In this document: one piece after another, positions 1 to 9,332 of the stretch | How positions within the stretch are numbered: position 1 is the stretch's first letter | How the letters are laid out: the number at the start of each line of letters is the position of its first letter | From: Phytophthora quininea | Taxonomy: Eukaryota > Oomycota > Peronosporomycetes > Peronosporales > Peronosporaceae | DNA length: 17,406 nt | NCBI GenBank assembly: GCA_011947345.1 | Contig: JAAVTG010000874.1 | Span: 1 to 17,406 of the forward strand | Reading direction: 5' to 3' | Made by a program: the position numbers and the translations under genes | The notes under the pieces: model-generated | What the model was told of the DNA's origin: nothing | What the model saw: only the letters and a program-made list of their open reading frames with translations | Databases searched by the model: none

Positions 1-494
1 TTGCTGCGCCACAGGTCGCCACGAATTTAAGGATGTTTCTGATGATTAAAAACATGCCGGAGAATGAAAGCGATCTCGACAACATCGAGTACCAGGAGGT
101 GCTGAATCCGGAGATCGTGGGCATGTCCAACGAGGCCAAGCGCGACTTTGAAGGCTGTTTGAGCGTGCCCGGTTACCAGGGCATCGTCAAGCGCGCAGGA
201 GATCCGAGTGCAGTACCAGGATGGCGAGGGCCGTAAAATCAAGAGACGCTCGTGGATTTCCCTGCTCGTGTCTTCCAGCATGAACTGGACCACCTCAACG
301 GCGTCATGTACCTCGACCGGATGGAAGTTGGCAGTTTGATCCATAACGAGGAGTTTGAAGCGATGGAGTGGCTGGATATCCAAAAGCTGCTGAAGGGCCC
401 TCCTGTCATCCCACCGCTGATGGTCCCTACATCTACTAGCAACAATGGTCGTCACGACAAGGGCAAGGGAGGTAAGCACAAGAACAAATACTAG
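1..494 (+). CDS. Peptide deformylase, 5'-truncated by the window, two frame breaks
   Basis: Peptide deformylase removes the N-terminal formyl group from nascent proteins; in eukaryotes it normally works in mitochondria or plastids. All three family motifs are visible. Motif I (LAAPQV) lies at the window edge in the frame GCT at 3, and motif II EGCLSVPG lies near 160-185. Motif III QHELDHLNG lies near 277-303 and carries the HExxH metal ligands. The start codon and any targeting peptide lie outside the window. Two frame breaks occur. Near 192-197 a CGCG run appears to have lost two bases, so QEIRVQYQDGEGRKIK is read in another frame. Near 243-246 one base is missing, and the original frame returns. 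Together they restore a normal-length link between motifs II and III. The C-terminus ends in a Gly/Lys-rich tail and TAG at 492-494. The family call is firm; pseudogene versus assembly error is open. Confidence 0.9.
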
Positions 495-520
495 GATCCA
501 TTTCCTGGGTGGCTGTTCAT

Positions 521-526
521 AATAAA
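521..526 (+). promoter_or_regulatory. Possible polyadenylation signal AATAAA of the deformylase gene
   Basis: AATAAA occurs 26 bases after the deformylase stop codon and just before the convergent gene's stop at 532-534. Position fits a 3'-end signal, but oomycete polyadenylation signals are loosely defined, so this is tentative. Confidence 0.3.
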
Positions 527-531
527 ACACA

Positions 532-1547
532 TCAGATAAAGTACTTGTCGCCGCGCTGGGCCTCCTCCAGACTGTGTCGACTCGTCGCTCCCTTCTTGCC
601 CTTGATTCGCAACGCACGACTCAACGGAGGCACGAAGATCGCAGCTGCTAGAGTCGTCGCCGCCACAAGTACAACGAACGTCAGCAGATATCGCAGCTTC
701 GAGAGGAGCGCCGTCTTGTAGAACGTGTAACCATTGAGCATGTTCTCAATGCACTCCATCCTCATCGTTATCGGCGTCATAAAGCTGGCTCCGTATTCAG
801 CCCGTGCCATATAACTCGCATTCCTCGGCAATGTCACCGGTACATTCAAAAGAAGGCTGGCTTCTCCTGCAGTGGCAGTACTTGATCATACAGAAGCCAT
901 TTGCCTCGAATCGTTCTGTCGTCGTTCACTAAGTACTTTGTATCCGTATCCGTGTCCACTTCTTCTCTGTAGAACCAGATATCGGCATGGGATCCTTTGG
1001 TCGCTTCGTCCAAGTAGATCTGCACCAGTTCGCGCTCGGTATGATACACCACGTACACGGGTCGCTGCAGCTCCAAGAAGGCCTCCCTCCGCACCACGTA
1101 CGAGAAGTTGCTGACACTGCCGAATTGCCTGATGAAGTCCGTCTTGACCACCCCGATATCTGAGTCGGTGTCCCCCACTGGGATCCGTTGCTGGCCTCTC
1201 ATGACGAACAGCAAGTTGCCGAACGCCGTCCAGAACGGAACATTCTGCCGCGTACACAGCTCGTACACGAAGCGAGCCAAGTTCTCGATCTCGTAGCGGA
1301 AGACTGCACTATTGGGGCAGCCTCGAGCGTGATAGACCTCCAACGACAGGCCCAGCACGCCCAGTGTACACGACAGTATCAACAGTCCCCAGAGCACGTA
1401 AAGCCGCTTGGTACTGCGTCTCGAGGCGTCTCCGAAGTACACGCGGTACTTGGGGTGGATGAGAGCTCCCAGAGCGGTTAAGGGAACTGACAGAGCCAAT
1501 AGAAACCAGTTGCCGTCGGCGATGAAGGCCGGGAGCAGCACCGTCAT
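532..1547 (-). CDS. LicD/fukutin-like membrane-anchored phosphotransferase or glycosyltransferase, one frame break
   Basis: LicD/fukutin proteins transfer phosphorylated sugar alcohols or phosphocholine onto glycans, usually in the Golgi or at the cell surface. Counting from the Met codon at 1547-1545, two hydrophobic segments span about residues 14-30 and 50-70. The LicD core follows: FWTAFGNLLFVMRG, then the acidic motif GDTDSDIGV (Asp126, Asp128 and Asp130), HADIWFY, LPLQE, and YGASFMTP, which matches the family's YGxxWMTP. A third hydrophobic segment lies near the C-terminus. The frame breaks at 846-851, in a TTTT run; restoring one T gives a continuous FFLNVPV reading to the stop at 534-532, about 338 aa in all. 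The open frame extends to 1637, but that 5' part is AT-rich and looks like leader, so I chose the inner Met. It is convergent with the deformylase, 37 bases apart, and tandem with the tubby gene. The substrate is unknown. Confidence 0.75.
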
Positions 1548-1755
1548 AGCCGCTTGCGTTCGTGGATGAGGGAAACTATCAATTCTAAACAGGAATTTAT
1601 TTATATATAACGTAAGTAATCTCCATAGTGAGCGCAAGAGAGATGCTGGAGGACACGACTATCCTCGGCGTGGTTGCTTGTTGTTTTTTTGTGGGGTTTC
1701 TTCTGCATCTCCACATAACATACAGAATGGGGTACTGTTGATTGTGTCACGAGTG

Positions 1756-3170
1756 TTAGACGCATGCCAACTTGGTGTCACAACTGCTCAAGCAAATGGC
1801 AAAGGCCTGGAACGGGGACAGCGGCCACTGGAAATCCATCGTGAACATGTCGTCAGCCACACGACCAAACTGCAGAATGTTGCCCATGGACGGGTCTTCG
1901 CTACTGATCAACTGGAAGTTCTTCACAGACGCCATGGACACACGTCCACCAAAGTCGAGGCAGTAGGCGCCCAGGTCTTCACGGAACACTGGTTCGCGGT
2001 TGGAGAAGCGCATCAGATCCTTCATATCGCCAGTCGAAAGACGAGTAACGAGACGATCTTGACGACTCATGGGTCGTACGATCTTGGACAGACCGCCTTC
2101 CTCGTCGACGTCAGGGATCACTACACGCATCTTACGTGGACCTACACTCGTACGGTTGGGCTCGTACGTAACGCAGCCCAGTTCTTCACGGATCTGGAGC
2201 ACGTTCTGCACTACAGAATCGTCCGAACTCACCGCATCTTGAACTTTGGCCAGCTTCTGCGGGTCTCGACCATTGTCATAGAGCGTAAAGCACGTACCCA
2301 AGAAGTTGGAGCCCATGCGTCCAATACGCTTGTTGTCCGTGCACTCCTTGTCGGTGCAGATGGTGTAGTTGGCCGTCATATTCGACCGCACTTGGCGTCT
2401 TGCAGCAAGCAAGAACTTGTCTTGGGTGCCAATCTGTCCCTGCAGATACAGCTCGTAGCCGTACTGCTTGAACATGCCGCGATACACTTGTTTCACGTAG
2501 CAGCGGATAATTCCCGCATCTAAGGGCACCGGCTGCAGCGCCATTTTGGTCATATCTTGGAGCTCTAGCTTCTGCATGGGCTGCAACACCAAAGGGTCGC
2601 AAGCTCCACGACACAGCGGACAACTGCCTGATTGCCCGAGCCAGGCCATAATGCAGCGGTAGTGCACAAAGGCACCGGTGCACTGACCCGTGCAGGGTAG
2701 CGGGTAAGCTTGCGACGAGCTGAGAACTCGTCCATGCAGATCAAACAGCCTTCACTGTCGTCGGGGGCGTCTGTCGCCCCTTTGTCTTCTCGCTCCTTGG
2801 TGAGCATCTTCTCACAGTGGATCTTGACTTGCTCCCCACTATTGGAGAAGTCTTGGGCGGCTCGTAGAGAGTCCACTTGGCCATTGTCTTCTTTCTCTTC
2901 TTCAAAATCCACATTAACGTTCTCCGCTTGGAAAACTGCTTTTCTTGGACGAGTTGGCTCGGCGTCTCGGAGAAAGGTGTCCAGGTCCACGGCCGACGCG
3001 GCAGCACGTGGAGAGTGGTGCACAGCTCGCGGCGAGACGGTGGTCGCCATCAGGGACAATCGGGCAATCCCATTGGCAGAAAGTCGCGGAGAGACGGCGG
3101 CGTCGGTCAGGGACTGCTCGTAGCTGCGGAGAACGTCGCGGGCGTCGGCCACGGGCGCGCTGTCGGCCAT
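1756..3170 (-). CDS. RING-finger/Tubby-domain protein (tubby-like), one frame break inside the RING
   Basis: Tubby domains bind phosphoinositides at membranes and in some proteins guide cargo to cilia; RING fingers recruit ubiquitin-conjugating enzymes. The protein is about 471 aa from ATG 3170. Residues 1-140 are low-complexity and acidic. A RING-like finger follows: CLIC at Cys142 and Cys145, then YPCTGQC, VHYRC and CPLC. From about residue 210 to the end there is a complete Tubby C-terminal domain, with IIRCYVKQVYRGMF, YGYELYLQ, SNFLGTCFTLYDNG, VTYEPN, GPRKM and the closing SPFQAFAICLSS then CDTKLAC. The two open frames meet near 2694-2697 in a CCC run on the coding strand. One missing C restores the third RING cysteine and a single protein. 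The break falls between the two halves of the RING, so the fusion does not depend on joining unrelated genes. Plant tubby-like proteins carry an F-box at the N-terminus instead. Confidence 0.9.
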
Positions 3171-3330
3171 GTTGAAGACTGGAGGGCCGGAAGCGCTGCC
3201 AGAAGAGCGCAGGGGACAGCTGCAGTGGCTGCAGACGGAGTTACAGCCTCGCTCTCTTGCGCTCTGGTTTCTTTGTGAAGAAAAAGACTGAGATGACGAT
3301 AAAAATTTTTTTAGACAAGACGGCGAAGAG

Positions 3331-3495
3331 TCAGAACAGCTTCAACGAGGATGAGGAGGACTTACCACCAAAGGCAGCAGGACGGAGACGGCCTTGTCGG
3401 TCGTGGTCGATGCGGCACTGCTCTTCTTCTTGAGCTAATGCACGCGCTCGCACTGCTGCTGCATCTACAGGCTGCTCTAGCCCGCGCAAACTCCC
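3331..3495 (-). pseudogene. Possible orphan 3' exon or gene remnant, unidentified
   Basis: On the minus strand an open frame runs from just after a TGA (3498-3496) to a TGA at 3333-3331, about 54 codons without a Met near its start. It reads in part VDAAAVRARALAQEEEQC, then RIDHDRQGRLRPAAFGG, and ends in a serine run followed by LKLF. The charged, helix-like composition and clean ending resemble the tail of a real protein, possibly a last exon whose upstream part was lost when ankyrin copy A arrived. I cannot name a family. It may also be chance. Confidence 0.22.
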
Positions 3496-3543
3496 TCAGC
3501 GTACGCCAGAAAATGGAACGTCGTTGACCTATCCAGTCGGTCG

Positions 3544-3550
3544 TCATTCC
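3544..3550 (+). promoter_or_regulatory. Oomycete initiator-like element upstream of copy A
   Basis: TCATTCC matches the core of the oomycete initiator (YTCAYTYY type). It lies 43 bases before the ATG of copy A at 3594, a distance compatible with the short leaders of oomycete genes. The same heptamer precedes copy D. Confidence 0.4.
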
Positions 3551-3593
3551 GCAGTCTTCCTACAAGTGAACAAACTGCTGAGAAGATCGCTCT

Positions 3594-4806
3594 ATGCTCA
3601 AGGTTGTCGAGCTTGTGCTGCGCTCAAAACTACCAGCAGATGCCGCAATAGACGTCCATGGACTGGTGTCAGACTCCTCATAGCAGGCGTGTCCTTGGAG
3701 CAGGCCTACAAGTGGAGTCCAGCGACGTGGCTCGGTCTGCTGGATTTGATCTGGACGAGAGGACTCCGACAAGTGAACAGCAGTCGCTGGACGATCGCCA
3801 AGTTGGTGCATACGGAGCCTCACTACTACCGATGGGAGTTCTCGGTGCTGCTGGCTGAGGCCGTCAAGCGATCGGATCTCGTGATGGTGCGGTGGGTCTT
3901 GAACCGCATACCCCGAATGGAGACAAAGATCGTAGTATAATGGCTGCTGCAGTTGATCAGAACAATCTCGAGCAAGTCCAATGGGCAGTAGTGAAAGGGG
4001 TTTGGCTTTGGTTATTGGTTCAATCGCACGACTAGCCTGGAAGATAGTTCCCGTTGGCAAGAGCACGTATTCGTATCCGTATCGTGAGGTACTTGCTGGG
4101 ATTGGGGTATCGCGAGTGTGCTGGATCTGTTCTGGAAGATCACTACAACGATTTTATAAATCGCGACTTGTCTTCAGAGGACAGGCTACATGTTCTTCAG
4201 TGGCTGCATGCCAATCGAGCGGAAGGCTGCATCACGAAAGCGATGAACTGTGCAGCGGCCAATGGTGAGCTGAAGATAGTGCAATGGTTGCATGCCAACA
4301 CGACTGCAGGGTGCATGAAGAAAGCGATGGACGATGCAGCAAGTTCTGGTCATCTTCACATTGTCGAGTGGCTTCATGATAATTGGTCTGAAGGCTGCTC
4401 GAGCGAAGCTATGGAAAGTGCAGTTAGACGGACACCTCGACGTGATGAAGTGGCTTCATATTCATCGGCTGGAAATTCAGAGCGCCAGAAGTCTCAAATT
4501 GCTGCTGCGTTTAGGCTAGAATGGCCTCCTGAACGATAACTACCTGCACTTTCGAGTGATTAAATGGTTCACCATCTCTCGTCCTATCCAGTTTTGGAGC
4601 TCATGCATTGGGCACTGAGGACTAAGTCTTTCGAAGCTATGCTCTTTCTCCACAATCAGCACCCTGATTACCGAGTCTACGATGCCCAGCTTCCTCCAAG
4701 AGGTATTCTAGACTACCTGCACAGTTCTGCACAGGGCGTTGAATGTCGTGCTTGGATACAGGAAAACTACCCGATTGATGAAGCCGACGACGATGAAGAC
4801 TGCTGA
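3594..4806 (+). pseudogene. Ankyrin-family copy A, multiply frameshifted and internally deleted
   Basis: The ATG at 3594 opens MLKVVELVLRSKLP, which aligns with the starts of copies D and E and supports this start. One base is missing near 3673, after which the frame reads FLIAGVSLEQAYKW. The conserved N-terminal module follows (GLLDLIWTRGLR, AKLVHTEPHYY, EAVKRSDLVMVRWVL). The sequence then jumps to NNLEQVQW. About 80 residues that copy D carries between these points are missing. Three 28-residue repeats (WLHANRAEGC, WLHANTTAGC, WLHDNWSEGC) lie at about 4190-4410. A further frame change near 4425 leads to GHLDVMKWLH, and an in-frame TAG lies at 4517-4519. The C-terminal module (FRVIKW, then LELMHWALR, FEAMLFLH and WIQENYP) ends at TGA 4804-4806. 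At least five frame changes make a working protein unlikely, even allowing for sequence errors. Confidence 0.8.
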
Positions 4807-5025
4807 CAGATCTTCATAAGGTAAGCGTTTCAGGTATGCATGTTTTGCTACGTACCAGTCGGTGTATTTCAGCTTTCTGTGGCCTGTTGTGTTGTAGGTG
4901 AAAATCTTAATGTAACACTGACTTCTTACTAGTGGTGGAAGCTGAAAAAAAAGCAGACTAGTACAGTTCCTCTATTCACGGAGTATCCGTTATCATATCC
5001 TTGTGGACACGACCGACCGCAACAA

Positions 5026-7853
5026 ATGCCCGATCGACGACGGGCTACCAACACTGCTACGAATCATGGAGTCTCAGCGATATCCTCTGTCCGACAGAGT
5101 GCTGCGCGAAAGTCGATTGTTGCTCCAAAACTCAGCGGCATGCAACTGGCAGAACTTTTGAAACCTTTTTGGATGGATCTGCTGCAAAATAATTTAAAAA
5201 ACGTGAAAAAGTTCATCCGGGACAACAAGCAAAAGTTGGATCTGAATGCGGTGAGATATACAGCATGTGCGGACGGCACTGCTCTGCATCTGTGTGCACA
5301 ACATGGGTTTATCGACTGTGGAAAAGTGGTAATCGATGCGGGTGTTGGGATCGACTTGCAGAACAAAGTGGGATCTACAGCTCTCCACGTTGCCTGCAAG
5401 TTTAATCAAGACCAAATGGTGCTGTTCCTGCTGGAGTTAGGCACTCAAGTGATTGTCCCGGACTTGGTACGTTTTGCTTGGTAAAATGTTTTGTTCTTGA
5501 GTGACATGTTTTGGGTTTCCGCAGAGAAACAATATCGCTTTCGACGTAGCGTCGTTTCTGCTACTCGACAAGTGTTTGTTTGCCCCACTTCGGTCCTCTC
5601 TCGAAGCAGAACACCAAGAAGAGGAACGATTATTTGAGCTGTTTCAAAACTCAGATCGTCATTTCAACGAGGTGAAACTAGCTGAAGCTCACGCCAACAT
5701 GCTGTTGATAGATTGGGAAAGTCGAGCTTGGGAAGAACGTCAACTGCTGCAAACCACGATGGTGTTAGACAAAGAATGTAGTGACCAAGTGCAAAGGTCC
5801 AAAGACCAACTCGAAGTGAAGCTGGCAACATATGCAGAGCTTCAGCGTCTACTCCTGCAAGAGCAGGATCAGATTGCGCTCACCTGGAAGAAGAATGTTA
5901 TGGACGCGAGGAATCGGAGGCAAAGGGCCGAAGAACAACTTGAATTGATGCTGATGATGGAGCAGGAACAAGAGCAGCATTTGATGAGAGAGCAGCAGGA
6001 CCTTCTGGATCAATGTGGACTGATTGAGGCTGCAAATGAGTTCCCCAATGATGTCGACATTCAGGAGTGGGTCTTGTGTACGATTATCGCAATTCTTGAC
6101 GAAGCCGTGGGCAGTTTTCAGCTGATACCGAGCCGAGTTCCACTGGTATCGATGATTTACTGGTCCGTGTGGAGATAGCAGCAATACTGCGAAATGTTTT
6201 GCGTCGGTTTAGCACGTCGAGAGATCTCCAAACACTCGCAATTCGATGTTTGGTCCGGCTTGTGCGACTTTGTACCGGAAAAGTTGAAAGTGAACATGTT
6301 TCACCAAAGACTATAAAGCAAAGAAGCATCTTCATGGCAGCGTTGATCAAAGACGACGTCATGACCCTCACTAGGGACGCCGTGCTTCGATTCCCGCAAG
6401 ATATCAAACTGGCCCAACTCGGTGTCGAGCTGCTCTATCATCTACTCCTATTCCGAAACGCAAGTGGAACTCACGGCATGCAGTTTTGTCAGAACCGCCT
6501 CACCCATCAGCTTCCTCTCCAACTTTCGACTGCATGAAACTGTTCACATCCAACAGGACGTCGGTATTTCCTTAACGTCAAACGACATTTTGAGAGCTCG
6601 ATACCATACTTCCCTCCTGCTTTTCTGCCTGACAAAGTACAATGTTCGGAAGGCGCTTGGCAAGGTCGGTGTTGTCGAAGTTGCTCATCGATTAGTATTT
6701 GAAGTTAGCAGCTCAGCTGATGGTGACGAAGAAGTGAAGCTGGCGACGCTGCAGTATTTACTGGGGAGCTTGGCACTGGCTCACAGTCCCTCAGCTTCGC
6801 CGCCTGTATGGTCCGTGGACGATTTAACTCAACTGGTCGAAGCTATGCGTCCCTGGATATTACAATATTGTGCCGACGAAAGCGAGCATTGCTCCAAAGC
6901 GCACGTTCGCCTCATGTATTGGACCATGAAGCTGCTACGAAATCTTACTTCAGTCGTTGGGCAGATGTGGCTCAGCTCCGCATCGCTCTGCGAACTCGAG
7001 AAACGTTCGACCTGCTATCAGGAGTGACTCTCACTATTCGAGGTCGGCGGTGTAGTGACGACGAAAACGCTGATAGCAATATCGTCACGGTGTGGCTCGA
7101 GCTTGTTGAAGATGTTTGGATGATCAGCTACAACAGCGACGGCCAACTTGCAACGACGCCGTCGTTTGTGCTGGAGGTTTTGCTGAAGCTGTTCGAACTG
7201 GAGGCTCAGTTAGTTGAACTGAGTGGAAGTAAAGCCACCTTTGTGCAGATTGCAGCGGTACTCAAACTCGTTTCGAAGGTGCTCGCCAACAGTACGTAGT
7301 TATCACACTTGCCGGACTGACGAGGTTATTGATCTTCGTCGTTGATGATGTAGGCAAGAACATGCGCTTCCTCGTAGCTCACGAGGATCGAATCGACACA
7401 GCAATGCAAACGACTTTGACAGCTTTATGTCAACACAAAGTGAACCAAGACGCACAACAAAATCAAGATGAGGAAGCAGATGTATTTGAGTCTTTGGCTC
7501 ATATCTTTCGTATCTATCTACGTTTGTTGGACCACGAGAGAGACGAAGATAACCCGATTTCACACTTCCACGACCGGTACCGAACGGTTGGGATTTGTGT
7601 CGCAGTAGCAGCGTACAAGCTTACGGATACCAGTATCGTATCGGCTGCTCTGGAAGGTGTCCGAAATATCAACCAAAGCGGGACGGAATTGCCCAAAACA
7701 GCGGGACAACTGAAGTCGAAAATGCTACTCGCTCGAACGTGGTCTCGTACGGCGACAGAGACACCCGACAACCACCTTGCCAAAACAGAAACACTATGCG
7801 CGTTGGTGCGTGGATTGTATCGTCATGCACCATGCCAATGCAGCAACGGGTAA
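5026..7853 (+). CDS. Ankyrin-repeat, coiled-coil and helical-repeat protein with two introns, three frame breaks
   Basis: I do not recognise the gene, and it is not a member of the neighbouring ankyrin family. Exons are 5026-5466, 5525-7291 and 7354-7853, giving roughly 900 aa. Residues 50-160 carry two to three standard ankyrin repeats (DGTALHLCAQHG, GSTALHVACKFNQ). Residues about 170-320 form a Glu/Gln-rich coiled coil. The rest is leucine-rich helices that may form an armadillo or HEAT-like array; I infer this from composition only. The frame breaks near 6110 (TTTT run, one T missing), near 6460 (one base gained or two lost) and near 6960 (GGG run, one G missing). ATG 5026 is the first in-frame Met. 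The C-terminus is uncertain, because the stop at 7851-7853 lies only 96 bases before broken copy B. It is probably a cytoplasmic scaffold. Confidence 0.6.
5467..5524 (+). other. Spliceosomal intron 1 (58 nt, phase 0)
   Basis: The donor is GTACGT after GACTTG and the acceptor is TTTCCGCAG before AGAAACAAT. Removing it joins QVIVPDL to RNNIAFDVASFL and keeps the third ankyrin-like unit intact. Without splicing, the upstream frame stops at about 5484. Confidence 0.8.
7292..7353 (+). other. Spliceosomal intron 2 (62 nt, phase 1)
   Basis: The donor is GTACGTAG and the acceptor is GATGATGTAG. Splicing joins KVLAN to SKNMRFLVAHEDR through an AGC serine codon. The unspliced frame stops at 7297-7299. 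The donor shares GTACGT with intron 1. Confidence 0.7.
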
Positions 7854-7949
7854 CAAATAATTGTCCAAGAATCTTGTCCCACATTGTCCGAGTGTTCTTC
7901 AGGGACGAGGTGCGACGAAGTTCCGGCTGTTAAGTTGTTGAACACGACC

Positions 7950-9241
7950 ACGCTCAAGATCGTCGAGTTCGTGCATCGCTTCAGGCTGATGCGTTTGATG
8001 ACTTCAAGCTGTTAGTGACGGAGCTCCAAGTTCGAGACATGACGTTGGAGCAAACCTTCGAGTTGAGTTCTGCGAGCTGGTTCGGCCTACTGGATCTCAT
8101 CTGGGCTCGAGGACTGCGAGACGTCAACAGCAGTCGCTGGACCTTGGCCAAACTGGTGCATACGGAGCCTCGCTACTATTGTTGGGAGTTCGTGGTGCTG
8201 TTGGTTCAAGCCATAAAACGATCGGATCTCGCAATGGTGCAGTGGGTACCGGCGCATTTTCAAACTGTCCAGTGACCAAAGAGGTGGCCGCTGCAGCTGC
8301 TGAGAATGGGCTTCAGTCGGTGTTGGAATTGTTGGAAAACGATACAAGTCACGGAGGAATTCAGTGGGGGATAAAGCTGTGAAGTTGGCAGCACAAAATA
8401 GTCATTGGGGTCTTTGTCGATGGCTCGACGTTTGGTCACTTGGCAATGGTGCAATGGTGTCTTCAGCGACTGGAAAAGCGAAGCTTTCGATGCGATTTGC
8501 CAAGGGTGATGACCAGTGTGGCCAAGGGGAAGTGCCGAGGTGGTGCAGTGGCTTTATGAGAAGTATGGTCATGACCCACAAACCAATCTCTTTCGGGTGC
8601 TACCTGGTGCGCTCGCCGCGATGGATCAAGCAGCTTCTCAGGGGCATCTTGACATGGTCCAGTTTCTTCATCGCATTGAGCTCACGCTGCGCAACAAGCG
8701 GAAAACAGGCGTTGAAGACAATGCCGTGGCTTGTCCAGGCCCAACGTGCACTACCAAAGCTATGGACCGCGCGGCTGCTTTTGGGCATTTGGCCATGGTG
8801 AAATGGCTGCATGCGAGCCGCTCCGAGGGCTGCTCGAGTAAAGCGATGTTGAATACCGCGTCGCAGGGCCACCTAGACGTGATGAAGTGGCTGCATGCTA
8901 ACTGATCGGAACTTGTAGGTGACCGAGTCTGGAATAAAAAACAGGTTGACTTGTCAGACGCAGGAGACCACTACCAATGCTTTCGAGTGATCAAGTGGCT
9001 AGTGAAGAACCGTCCAGGGTATAATGTTGTGAAGCGCATGGGCTGGGCCCTCAGGGCGAGGGCGCTTGAAGCCGCGCTTTATCTTCATGAACATGACCAC
9101 GGTGAGTACAGCGATGGCGATGCGAGGGCTATAATCGCATCTCTAGCTGTTCCTGTGCGTGACGTCCTGCCACAACTACCAACACGGACGGGGTACGACT
9201 ACCAGGAGTTTCACGCCTGGGCGGAGGAGAACTACCAGTGA
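7950..9241 (+). pseudogene. Ankyrin-family copy B, start codon lost, frameshifts and nonsense codon
   Basis: The expected start reads ACG CTC AAG ATC GTC GAG at 7950, where the paralogues have ATG, so initiation appears lost. After one missing base near 7980 the N-terminal module is clear: MTLEQTFEL, GLLDLIWARGLRDVN, AKLVHTEPRYY, KRSDLAMVQW. Further breaks lie near 8257 (TTTT), near 8369 (GGGGG), near 8430 and near 8500-8528. Repeats include EVVQWLYEKYG, MVQFLHRIEL, MVKWLHASRSEGC and VMKWLHAN. TGA at 8903-8905 sits where the repeat consensus N-W-S-E expects Trp, and the frame continues in phase through FRVIKWLVKNRPGYN and the C-terminal module to TGA 9239-9241. The segment 8864-9073 is almost identical to copy E. 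Confidence 0.8.
8864..9073 (+). repeat. Inverted near-identical segment, copy 1 (within copy B)
   Basis: This segment of about 210 bp matches the reverse complement of 14165-14373 with one C/T difference near 9065 and one extra A in the A-run after GGAAT. Immediately upstream, similarity falls to roughly 83 percent; immediately downstream it disappears. Confidence 0.9.
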
Positions 9242-9332
9242 GTCTACCCAGCATTTCTAATCGATCGGGTGCAGCCTGCAACTTATTTGTATTGCAAACT
9301 CTCATTCGTCTATGCGTTTCCTTCCAAGATGT

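Larger units (their letters stand above)
3171..3593. other. Divergent intergenic region between the tubby-like gene and ankyrin copy A
   Basis: This stretch of about 420 bases separates two divergent genes. It should hold the 5' leader and promoter of the tubby-like gene near 3171-3300. It also contains a doubtful minus-strand coding tail (3331-3495) and an initiator-like motif upstream of copy A (3544-3550). A T-rich run lies at 3306-3312. Nothing else is recognisable. Confidence 0.5.

Noticed and set aside
1..494. Bacterial contamination suggested by the deformylase
   Set aside because: Deformylase is also nuclear-encoded in eukaryotes for organelle proteins, and neighbouring genes (IFT74, tubby, intron-bearing gene) are eukaryotic.
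27..617. 196-codon minus-strand open frame, considered as a possible secreted effector because of its basic start
   Set aside because: Antisense to the deformylase motifs, no convincing signal peptide and no RxLR motif.
1678..2523. 281-codon plus-strand open frame
   Set aside because: Antisense to the Tubby domain, which is conserved along its whole length; the plus-strand product has no recognisable motif.
4058..4083. Tandem CGTATC-like hexamers in copy A and similar GTATCCGTATCC near 942
   Set aside because: Only two to four short units that arise from coding sequence; no sign of a functional satellite.
8906..8950. Intron from GTAGGT (about 8916) to TTGTCAG in copy B
   Set aside because: It would not remove the upstream TGA, and the unspliced frame stays open and in phase with the C-terminal module.
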